From JACCXG01 sp963785755 (GTDB lineage: Bacteria > Acidobacteriota > Vicinamibacteria > Vicinamibacterales > 2-12-FULL-66-21): a stretch of DNA of 64,000 nt. Made by a program: the position numbers and the translations under genes. The stretch lies in assembly GCA_963785755.1 (NCBI GenBank), contig CAWAXG010000040.1, forward strand, positions 1 to 64,000, in the 5' to 3' direction. Positions 9,967-18,166 of this stretch are shown piece by piece; position 1 is the stretch's first letter; each line of letters starts with the position of its first letter. The notes below the pieces were generated by a model that saw only the letters and a list, made by a program, of their open reading frames with translations, was not told the DNA's origin and did not search any database.

Positions 9967-11356
9967 GTGCACGAGAGCGCCACAGGGAAGCGTCCGCTGA
10001 CGCTCGACCGGCTGCGTGAGGCGGCCTCGAGCGGCGAAATCGAGACCGTCGTCGTCGGCTTCACGGATCATTACGGCCGCCTGATGGGCAAGCGGTACGA
10101 CGCCGAGGTCTTCGTCGAGGAGACCGCGACACACGGCACGCACGGATGCGACTATCTCCTCACGACCGACATGGAGATGGAGCCGGTCCAGGGCTACACC
10201 TTCGCCAACTGGCAGAAGGGCTACGGCGACGTCCACCTTGTGCCGGACATGTCGACGTTGAGGGTCGCGAGCTGGCTCGAGAAGAGCGCACTCGTGCTGT
10301 GCGACGTGCACGACCAGCAAACGCACGACTACGTGCGGGTGGCGCCGCGTTCCCTTCTCCGCGATCAGATCGCCGCGGCGCGCGAGCTGGGATTTACGGC
10401 ATTCGCGGCTTCCGAACTCGAGTACTACGTCTTCGAGCAGGACTACCGGGCAGCCGCGCAGGCCGAGTATCGCGGCCTCACCCCGGCCGGCTGGTATCTC
10501 GAGGACTACCACATCCTCCAGGGCACCCGGACGGAGCCCTTCACGTCGTCGGTTCGGCGGCATCTCAAGGCGTCCGGCGTCCCGGTCGAAAACTCGAAAG
10601 GCGAGTGGGGCCTCGGCCAGCACGAGCTGAACGTCCGCTACGCCGAGGCGCTGCCGATGGCCGACCGGCATGTGATTTTCAAGCAGTGCCTGAAGGAGGT
10701 GGCAGGGCAGCACGGCCTGTCGGTGACGTTCATGGCGAAGTTCGCCGCCGACCGCGCGGGCTCGAGCTGTCACGTGCATCTCAGCCTGTGGCGCGACGGA
10801 GCAGAATGCCTTCGCGGGAGACACGGCGCTCGGGCCGGTCAGGTGTTCCGACACGTTTCGCTGGTTCCTCGGGGGCTGGATCGCGCGCGTGCCTGACGTG
10901 ATGGCGTTCTACGCGCCGACGGTGAACTCGTACAAGCGCTACGTCGATGCGTCGTGGGCGCCAACGCGCCTCGCATGGAGCTACGACAATCGCACGGCCG
11001 GCTTCCGCGTGGTCGGCCACGGGCCGTCGTTGCGGATCGAGTGCAGGATCCCCGGCGCCGACTGCAATCCGTATCTCGCGTTCGCGGCGGCGCTCGCTTC
11101 GGGTCTCGATGGGATCCGCAATCGAACGGAGCCGCCCGACTGCTTCTCCGGCGACATGTATGCGGCGCAGCACCTGCCGCATGTGGCGACGAGCCTCCAC
11201 GATGCCACCGAATCCTTTGTTGCCAGCGAGTTCGCGAGGCGAAGCTTCGGGGACGACGTGGTCGATCATTACGGCCATTTCTTCAAGACTGAGTACGCGG
11301 CGTATTCGTCGGCCGTCACCGACTGGGAGCGCCGGCGGTACTTCGAGCGCATATGA
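9967..11356 (+). CDS. Glutamine-synthetase-family ligase (gamma-glutamylpolyamine type), frameshifted
   Basis: The two halves together make one glutamine synthetase of about 460 residues. The first half contains ASELEYYVFEQD, GEWGLGQHELNVRYAEALP and the ATP-site segment MAKFAADRAGSSCHVHLSLW. The second half, in the next frame, contains MAFYAPTVNSYKRYV, ECRIPGADCNPYLA and a normal C-terminus. The frame changes at about 10795-10802: the downstream frame reads QNAFAGDTALGPVRC, which continues SLWRDGA smoothly. I chose GTG 9967 because GGGAGG precedes it. The permease, SDR and aldehyde dehydrogenase around it suggest gamma-glutamylation of an amine (as by PuuA) rather than ammonia assimilation. 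The frameshift may be real or a sequence error. Confidence 0.85.
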
Positions 11357-12138
11357 ACACTGGCACACGGCTCCAGGAAAAAGTGGCGCTGATTACCGGC
11401 GCCGGCAGCGGGATTGGACGTGAATCGTCGCTGTTGTGGGCGTCCGAGGGCGCATCGATAGTCGCTGTCGATATCGACCACTCGTCCGCGCAGCACACGG
11501 CCGACGCGGTCCGGGCCGCAGGCGGCCGCGCGGTGGCCGTGCAGGCCGACGTCGCGCGTGCGGAGGACTGCGAGCGCATGATTGCCGCGGCCGAGCGCGA
11601 GTTTGGGACGCTGAACATCCTGTTCAACAACGCCGGCATCATGCACAGCCAGGACGACGATGCGGTGTCGACCGACGAGGCGGTGTGGGACGTGACGATG
11701 AACATCAACGCGAAGGGGGTGTTCTTCGGGTGCAAGTACGGCATCCCCGCCCTGCGCCGCGCCGGTGGCGGCGCGATCGTCAACACCGCTTCGTTCGTGG
11801 CGGTGCTGGGCGCTGCGACGCCGCAGGTGGCCTACACCGCCAGCAAGGGTGCGGTGCTGGCGCTCACGCGCGAGCTGGCGGTCGTGCACGCGCGCGAGAA
11901 CATCCGCGTCAACGCGCTGTGTCCGGGGCCACTCAAGACCGAGATGCTGATGAAGTTTCTCGACACGGACGAGAAGAAGCAACGCCGGCTCGTGCACATT
12001 CCCATCGGACGGTTCGGCGAGGCAAGGGAGATCGCGCGCGCGGCGCTGTTCCTGGTGTCTGACGACGCGTCGTATGTGACGGGAGCGGAGTTTCTCGTCG
12101 ACGGCGGCATCACGGCTGCCTATGTGACGCCGTTATGA
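11353..12138 (+). CDS. SDR-family NAD(P)-dependent oxidoreductase
   Basis: This is a 261-residue classical short-chain dehydrogenase. The Rossmann motif is TGAGSGIG near residue 15, NNAG follows, and the active-site Tyr-Lys pair is YTASK. Its ATG overlaps the stop of the ligase gene (ATGA), so the two are translationally coupled. In this cassette it probably oxidises an alcohol or amine-derived intermediate. The FLVDGGITAAYV C-terminus is typical of the family. Its substrate cannot be read from sequence. Confidence 0.9.
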   Translation: MNTGTRLQEKVALITGAGSGIGRESSLLWASEGASIVAVDIDHSSAQHTADAVRAAGGRAVAVQADVARAEDCERMIAAAEREFGTLNILFNNAGIMHSQDDDAVSTDEAVWDVTMNINAKGVFFGCKYGIPALRRAGGGAIVNTASFVAVLGAATPQVAYTASKGAVLALTRELAVVHARENIRVNALCPGPLKTEMLMKFLDTDEKKQRRLVHIPIGRFGEAREIARAALFLVSDDASYVTGAEFLVDGGITAAYVTPL

Positions 12139-13544
12139 GCGAAGCGATTGCCGGCGTGAGGCAGCGCGTCATCAGCCCGGTGGACGGGTCCGTCTACGCG
12201 GAGTTCGATCTGCCGTCCGGCGCCGAGATCGAGGCGACGCTCGAGCGGGCGGTGCGTGCGCAGGGCGCGTGGAAGCGCGTGCCGCTGGCGGAGCGCTCGG
12301 CAATCTGCCGGCGCATGACCGACCTGATGGTCGAGCGCGCCGATGCCATCGGCACGGAGCTGACGTGGCAGATCGGCCGGCCGGTGACGCAGAGTCCGTT
12401 CGAAATCCGGCGAGGTTTCCAGGAACGGGCCCGCTACATGGTCGACGTCGCCGGGGACGCCCTGGCAGACGACGTCCTGGAGCCGAAAGACGGCTTCCGC
12501 CGCTTCATCCGCCGTGAGCCGCTCGGCGTCGTGCTCGTGATGGCGCCGTGGAACTATCCGTACCTGGCGTCGGTAAATACGGTGATTCCGGCGATCGTGG
12601 CGGGCAACGGCGTGATTCTCAAGGTGTCGCAGCAGACGCCGCGCGTGGCGGAGCATTATGCGGAGGCGTTCGCGGACGCCGGGCTGCCCGAGGGGGTGTT
12701 CCAGTATCTGCACGCGAGCCACGACGATCTCGCCCGGCTGATTGCCGACCCGCGCATTCGCTTCGTGTCGTTCACGGGGTCGGTCGCGGGCGGTGCGGCG
12801 GTCCAGCGCGCCGCGAGCGGGCAGTTCATCGCGACCAACCTCGAGCTCGGCGGCAAGGATCCGGCGTACGTGCGGCCCGATGCGCCGCTCGAGGCCACGA
12901 TCGACAACCTCGTCGACGGCGCGTATTTCAACGCCGGCCAGTCGTGCTGCGCGGTCGAGCGAATCTACGTGCACCAGGACATCTATCGCCCGTTCGTCGA
13001 CGGCTTCATCGATCTCACGCGCCAGTATCGCCTCGGCAACCCGCTCGAACGCGAGACCACGCTGGGGCCGATGGTCCGGGCCAGCGCGGCAGCGTTCGTC
13101 CGCGATCAGATCGCAGAGGCCGTCCGGCAGGGCGCGCGCGCGGTGATCGATCCGCGCGAGTTCCCGGCCGCTCGCGAAGGCACGCCGTACGTGGCGCCGC
13201 AGGTGCTGCTCGACGTCGATCACGGCATGCGCGTCATGACCGAGGAGACGTTCGGGCCGGTCGTGGGGATGATGGCGGTCAAGGATGACGACGAGGCTGT
13301 TCGATTGATGAACGACAGCCGGTACGGTCTCACCGCGTCGATCTGGACGAGCGATGTCGATGCGGCCATTCGCATCGGGGATCGTGTCGACACCGGCACC
13401 TGGTTCCTGAACCGCTGCGACTATCTCGACCCGGCGCTGGCGTGGACCGGCGTCAAGGACTCGGGACGCGGCTGCTCGTTGTCGCGGCTGGGCTACGAGT
13501 CGCTGACGCGTCCGAAGTCGTTCCACCTCCGGCTGGCGCCGTAA
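12135..13544 (+). CDS. NAD(P)-dependent aldehyde dehydrogenase
   Basis: This is a 469-residue aldehyde dehydrogenase. The general-base Glu lies in NLELGGKDPAYV and the catalytic Cys in FNAGQSCCAVER; the Asn of MAPWNYPY and the ETFGPV motif are also present. Its start overlaps the SDR stop (ATGA), completing a four-gene cassette. By analogy with the Puu pathway it would oxidise a gamma-glutamylated or free amino-aldehyde to the acid. Family assignment is firm; the substrate is inference. Confidence 0.92.
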   Translation: MSEAIAGVRQRVISPVDGSVYAEFDLPSGAEIEATLERAVRAQGAWKRVPLAERSAICRRMTDLMVERADAIGTELTWQIGRPVTQSPFEIRRGFQERARYMVDVAGDALADDVLEPKDGFRRFIRREPLGVVLVMAPWNYPYLASVNTVIPAIVAGNGVILKVSQQTPRVAEHYAEAFADAGLPEGVFQYLHASHDDLARLIADPRIRFVSFTGSVAGGAAVQRAASGQFIATNLELGGKDPAYVRPDAPLEATIDNLVDGAYFNAGQSCCAVERIYVHQDIYRPFVDGFIDLTRQYRLGNPLERETTLGPMVRASAAAFVRDQIAEAVRQGARAVIDPREFPAAREGTPYVAPQVLLDVDHGMRVMTEETFGPVVGMMAVKDDDEAVRLMNDSRYGLTASIWTSDVDAAIRIGDRVDTGTWFLNRCDYLDPALAWTGVKDSGRGCSLSRLGYESLTRPKSFHLRLAP

Positions 13545-13661
13545 CGGGTCCTTCGGGGAAATCCGAGCACGCGCGCGAATGGAGCGCGATTCAGACGTCA
13601 CGTCGGCAGGCATCGTTGACCACCCAGGCTTCGTGAACTAGAGTTTCGCTCCAAGCGAGGT

Positions 13662-15563
13662 GTGGGATGCAGTGGAAAACGCTCGACGGTACTTCTGGCC
13701 TCGGTTCTCTTCTCCTCTCAAGCCGAGAACACGTCATCCGATCTGACCGAACGCGTGACGCGGATGGCGCGCATCGGTTCGGTGACCGCTCCCAGCTTCT
13801 CGCCGGATGGCCGCTGGCTCAGCATCATCTCCAACGTCAGCGGCCTGCCGCAGGTCTACGTGATCCCGTCGACCGGCGGCTGGCCGCGAATGATCACCGA
13901 TGGCACGGACCCGGTGGTGGGTGCCGCGTGGGCGCCGAGTGGAGACACGCTGGCCATCACCATCGCACCCGGAGGCGGCCTGAACACGCAGGTCTACGTC
14001 GTCCGTTCGGACGGCACCGGTCTGCGCCGGCTGACGGACGGCAAACAGGACAACAACGCCTTCAACGCGTGGAGCGATGACGGCCGGAAGATCTATATCG
14101 ATTCGAACCGGCGCGATCCGGCGTCGCGCGATTCGTTCGCGATCGATGTCGCCAGCGGAAAGATCGAGCTGGTCGCGAAGAATCCAGGCGTTGGATTCAT
14201 CAGCAGCGTGACGCGTGACGGCCGCTACGCGTTGCTCGGTCGCGTCCGCAGCCGCGGCAACAACAATCTGCATCTGCTCGACCTGACCACGGGGCAGGAC
14301 ACGCTGATCACACCGCACGAAGGCGCCGCCCAGTATTTCGGCGAGATCGCGAAGGACGGCCGCGCGGTTTACATGGCCAGCAACGAAGGTCGCGACCTCG
14401 CGGCGTTCGCGCGACTGAAGCTCAATGCCGGTGGTGCGCCTGGAAAGATCGAAGTGATTCGCGAACGGGCGGATGCGGAGCTCGACGGCGTACGCCTCAA
14501 CGATCAGGCCACGATGGCGGCGCTCATGTGGAACGTCTCGGGACGGTCCGAGCTCGAGCTCGTCGATCTGCACTCGATGAAGACGCTGTCGGCGCCCAAG
14601 CTGCCCGGCGAGATCGGCGGCGCGCCGATCTTTTCGCGTGACGGCAAGCAGATGGCGACGACGATCTCCGGCGCAGCGCAGCCGCCAGACGTGTGGGTCG
14701 CGGACGTGGGCCAGCCGTTCAAGAAGGTGACCTCCGCGCAGCACGTCGGCGTGGATCTGACGACGTTCGCGCGGCCGGAGCTGGTGAAGTTCAACGCCCA
14801 CGATGGACTCGAATTGAGCGGATGGCTCTACCGGCCGAAGAGCGCCGCGGCTCCGGCACCCTACGTCGTGAGCTTCCACGGCGGACCCGAGGGTCAGGAG
14901 CGGCCGGGGTTCCGGTCCGACTATCAGGCGCTCCTGTCGGTCGGCATCGGCGTGCTCGCGCCAAACGTCCGCGGCTCTTCAGGCTTCGGCAAGAAATTCG
15001 TCAATCTCGACAATGGCGAGCTGCGCTTCAACGGCATCAAGGACATCAAGAGCTGTGTCGACTATCTCGTCTCCAATCGCCTCGCCGACCCTCGGCGGAT
15101 CGGCATCACCGGCGGATCCTACGGCGGCTACATGACGATGGTCGGCGTGACCGAGTATCCCGACTTGTTCGCGGCGGGCGTGAATCAGTTCGGCATGGTG
15201 AATTTCTTCACCTTCTTCCAGCACACGCAGCCGTGGATGGCCGCGATCTCGACAACCGAGTACGGCGATCCGGCGACGCAGAAGGACCTGCTCGAAAAGC
15301 TCTCGCCGCTCGGCAAGCTCGATCGGATCCGTGCGGTGATGATGGTGCAGCACGGCGCCAACGATACGAACGTGCCGGTGGTGGAGGCGGAGCAGATCGT
15401 CAAGCATCTCAAGTCGCGGAACGTACCAGTGGAGTACATCCTCTTCCCGGACGAGGGGCACGGGTGGCGCAAGATTCCGAACCGGATTCGCTCGACGGTG
15501 GAGATGGTGCGATTCTTCGACCAGCACCTGAACTCGCGGGGGAAGACCAGTTCGCAGCAGTGA
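13662..15563 (+). CDS. S9-family prolyl-oligopeptidase-like serine peptidase
   Basis: This is a 633-residue protein with an N-terminal beta-propeller built from repeats such as SPDGRWLSIISNV and a C-terminal alpha/beta hydrolase domain. The catalytic Ser is in GITGGSYGGYMTMVG, the Asp in HGANDTNVPV and the His in DEGHGWRK, the standard S9 triad order. GTG 13662 gives a short hydrophobic leader (TVLLASVLFSSQA), so export is likely. Proteins of this group remove dipeptides or acyl-amino acids. It stands alone between the amine cassette and the BRCT gene. Confidence 0.9.
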   Translation: MGCSGKRSTVLLASVLFSSQAENTSSDLTERVTRMARIGSVTAPSFSPDGRWLSIISNVSGLPQVYVIPSTGGWPRMITDGTDPVVGAAWAPSGDTLAITIAPGGGLNTQVYVVRSDGTGLRRLTDGKQDNNAFNAWSDDGRKIYIDSNRRDPASRDSFAIDVASGKIELVAKNPGVGFISSVTRDGRYALLGRVRSRGNNNLHLLDLTTGQDTLITPHEGAAQYFGEIAKDGRAVYMASNEGRDLAAFARLKLNAGGAPGKIEVIRERADAELDGVRLNDQATMAALMWNVSGRSELELVDLHSMKTLSAPKLPGEIGGAPIFSRDGKQMATTISGAAQPPDVWVADVGQPFKKVTSAQHVGVDLTTFARPELVKFNAHDGLELSGWLYRPKSAAAPAPYVVSFHGGPEGQERPGFRSDYQALLSVGIGVLAPNVRGSSGFGKKFVNLDNGELRFNGIKDIKSCVDYLVSNRLADPRRIGITGGSYGGYMTMVGVTEYPDLFAAGVNQFGMVNFFTFFQHTQPWMAAISTTEYGDPATQKDLLEKLSPLGKLDRIRAVMMVQHGANDTNVPVVEAEQIVKHLKSRNVPVEYILFPDEGHGWRKIPNRIRSTVEMVRFFDQHLNSRGKTSSQQ

Positions 15564-15905
15564 CGTCCGGCGCCCTCGGACGTGGCATCGTAGGCTCCGC
15601 GTAGCCGCACCTCGGCACACCGCTTGCAGCCGCAGGACCAGTTCGCGTGCAAAACCCTGGCTTTCCTAGGGATTTTGTGCGGAGTGGGATGTGCCTCCGA
15701 GCGCGAAACACGATATGCCGTGGGCAGCGTCGGCTCGGCGTAGGGCGCGAGTCGTCTTGCCGGGATGCAGGCCTTCATCAAAGGACATTCAAGAGCGGGA
15801 ACGCACGTTCTACCTCGCGGTGGAAATGACGGACGCAGAATGGCTTGAAGAGGCATCCTTGCGAAATGTCCAGCCTGGCGGCGAGCCTGACGAAGGGGTG
15901 CAATC
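15564..15905. other. Intergenic stretch with two hairpins, no gene seen
   Basis: No convincing coding frame is seen. A short hairpin (CGTCCG, 7-base loop, CGGACG) follows the S9 peptidase stop directly and may act in termination, though it has no T-run. A second, better hairpin lies at 15650-15677: CAAAACCCT pairs with AGGGATTTTG around a TTTCC loop. Confidence 0.5.
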
Positions 15906-16607
15906 ATGCCGTCTCCACATGTTGCCGCTGACTCCGTAGAGAACGACGATTTCGAGACCGAAGCGAAGAGGCCCAGCGAGTCGGCGCTCGATCCACACGG
16001 GCAACCGTTCGACGTCCGATTCAATCGGGCGCGTCGCGCTGAGCGCGATGTCTGCGAGCTTCTCGGCCTGGCTCGCGGGCTGCTTGCCGACGGAACCGTA
16101 ACAGAAGGGGAGGCATCGCTCCTCCACGACTGGGTGGCCCGCCATCAGGATGCACTCGAGCATTGGGCTGTTCGCATGATTCACCACCGTTTGATGACCC
16201 ATTTTGAGGATGGAGTCATAGACGACGCCGAACGTGCGGACTTGAAACTCCTGCTGGATCAGCTCGTGAGCGGCGAATTGTCGGCCGTGTGCGACACGGA
16301 CGCGGCGACCACTCTTCCGCTGGACCAGCCGCCTCCCACACTTGCGTGGGTTGGTATGACCTATGTGTTCACAGGCAAGTTCGCCTTCGGAACCCGGCGC
16401 GACTGCGAGCGTGAAGTCGAGAAGCGAGGCGGGGCGTGTGAGTCCACAATCACGAAGAGCACCTCTTTTCTCGTCATTGGAACGTTCGGCAGCAGGGACT
16501 GGGTGCACACTGCATTCGGGCGAAAGATCGAGAAAGCCGTTTCCTATCGTGACGACGGCGTTCGGCTGCGCATCGTAGGCGAGGATCATTGGGCCGACGC
16601 CTTGTAA
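15906..16607 (+). CDS. Orphan BRCT-domain protein
   Basis: This 233-residue soluble protein has a helical N-terminal half (about residues 40-120; GLLADGTVTEGEASLLHDWV suggests a TerB-like helical bundle) and a C-terminal BRCT domain (about 140-230). The BRCT signatures are WVGMTYVFTGKFAFGTR, KRGGACESTITKSTSFLV and GRKIEKAV. BRCT domains in bacteria normally end NAD-dependent DNA ligase and bind DNA ends or nicks; no ligase domain is present here. It is transcribed alone, convergent with the aminotransferase gene. A DNA-repair or phage-response role is possible but unproven. Confidence 0.8.
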   Translation: MPSPHVAADSVENDDFETEAKRPSESALDPHGQPFDVRFNRARRAERDVCELLGLARGLLADGTVTEGEASLLHDWVARHQDALEHWAVRMIHHRLMTHFEDGVIDDAERADLKLLLDQLVSGELSAVCDTDAATTLPLDQPPPTLAWVGMTYVFTGKFAFGTRRDCEREVEKRGGACESTITKSTSFLVIGTFGSRDWVHTAFGRKIEKAVSYRDDGVRLRIVGEDHWADAL

Positions 16608-16720
16608 AGACTCGTCGCCGCGTCTGCGCTCACCGACTAGACATTCATCTGCAGTGGATGAAGCCCTCCAGATCCCTGGCCGCAGCACCTACAGCTGACA
16701 GCCGCACGCCGCCCCTCCGA

Positions 16721-18130
16721 TCAGCTCGAACCCCAGGGTGGGAGCACAGGCACGTAGTCCCCGCTCTCTGACACCTGCCGATAGGCCCCGTGGTATCGGC
16801 CGGGGGTGATTCGGACGAGCATCTCCACGAGGGCGTCGATGTCGTCGAGCGTGTTGTAGACGGCCAGGCTGATGCGCACCATTCCCGGGCGCTCGGATCG
16901 GTCGCTGGTCAGAGATGTCCGCGCAAGGCGGGCCGGCTCCCGGTTGGAGACTCCGAGGAGATGCGCCACGTATGGCTGCGCACAGAAGCAGCCGTTCCGC
17001 ACGCCGATGCCACTCTCGTACCCGAGGATCGCTGCGACGAGCCCGTGAGGCACGCCGTGGAGATTGAAGGGGATGACTCCGACACGGTCGCTGAGACGAG
17101 ACGGATGTGCCTCGCCATAGATGCTGATTCCTGGCACCAGCCGCAACCGGTCGAGCGCATAGGCCACGAGAGAGGCTTCGTGGTCCTGGATGGTCTCCAT
17201 GCCGGTTTCCATGAGGACGCGAGCCGCTGCCGCCATGGCGATGGCGCCCACTACGTTGGGGCTGCCCGCCTCTTCGCGATCAGGTAATCCGGCCCAGAGC
17301 ACCTCCTCCGGCGTCACGACATCCACCGTGCCTCCGCCTTGATATTCAGGGACGCCGTGCAGGAAGACGTCTTTCGCGCCAACCAGCGCTCCGGTGCCGA
17401 ACGGCGCGTACATCTTGTGAGCTGACAGGACGACGAAGTCCAGGTGCTCCGGATCGTCGTCCGCCTTGACGTCGAGCGGACGGTGGGGCGCCAGTTGCGC
17501 GGCGTCGACCAGGATCCGGGCGCCCGCCGCGTGGGCCTTCCGCGCCAGACGGTGGACGGGCTGCACGAAGCCGGTGACGTTCGAGGCCCCGCTCACGGTG
17601 ACGAGCGCCACGCGCCCGCGGTAGGTCTCGAGCAGCCGATCCAGATCGTTCTCGTCGAGCCGCCCATCGCTGGTCACCGTGGCGCGCACGACTCGCGCGC
17701 GCCGCCGCCAGGGCAGGTCGTTCGAGTGGTGCTCCATCAGGGTCGTGAGAACGATGGCATCCTTCGACAGCGGATAGCGGTACGAGAGCTTGTTGATTGC
17801 TTCAGTGGTGTTCTTGCCGAAAATCACCGTGTTCGTGTCGACGTTGGCGCCCACGAAACGGGCAATGGTGTGGTGCGCCTCGTCGTAGGCGGCCGTGCTG
17901 ATTCGCGACTTCAGACCGGCGCCCCGGTGAACGCTCGAATAGCAGGGGAGGAATCGCAAGACCGCGTCGAGCACGTCCCGGAGTGGCGGCGTGGTGGCGG
18001 CGTTGTCGAGGTTGATGTAGCGGGCCAGCCGGCCGTCGAGGAGCGGCAGCTCCAGATCGAGGCCCACGATTCGCGTTGCCCAATCGCTCGAGCGCCCGAC
18101 GCCCGAATCCGTCATGTAAGTGGAGGTCAC
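16721..18130 (-). CDS. Class V aminotransferase, cysteine desulfurase (SufS/CsdA)-like
   Basis: This 469-residue PLP enzyme has NLDNAATTPP at the N-terminus, a PLP lysine in VLSAHKMYAPFG and a cysteine in RNGCFCAQPYVAHLL. The cysteine aligns with the persulfide-forming Cys of SufS (RTGxHCAQP in that family). It would release sulfur from cysteine, or act on a related substrate. No suf/isc partner is adjacent, so a role outside Fe-S assembly is possible. The start is GTG 18130 or ATG 18115. It lies 36 bases downstream of the kinase gene on the same strand. Confidence 0.85.
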   Translation of the reverse strand: MTSTYMTDSGVGRSSDWATRIVGLDLELPLLDGRLARYINLDNAATTPPLRDVLDAVLRFLPCYSSVHRGAGLKSRISTAAYDEAHHTIARFVGANVDTNTVIFGKNTTEAINKLSYRYPLSKDAIVLTTLMEHHSNDLPWRRRARVVRATVTSDGRLDENDLDRLLETYRGRVALVTVSGASNVTGFVQPVHRLARKAHAAGARILVDAAQLAPHRPLDVKADDDPEHLDFVVLSAHKMYAPFGTGALVGAKDVFLHGVPEYQGGGTVDVVTPEEVLWAGLPDREEAGSPNVVGAIAMAAAARVLMETGMETIQDHEASLVAYALDRLRLVPGISIYGEAHPSRLSDRVGVIPFNLHGVPHGLVAAILGYESGIGVRNGCFCAQPYVAHLLGVSNREPARLARTSLTSDRSERPGMVRISLAVYNTLDDIDALVEMLVRITPGRYHGAYRQVSESGDYVPVLPPWGSS

Positions 18131-18166
18131 AACAGGGATCGCGTCGAACCGGCGCCTTAGTGGACA

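Noticed and set aside
15185..16024. Minus-strand frame over the S9 peptidase end and the following gap
   Set aside because: It overlaps two well-supported genes antisense and has no domain or start signal.
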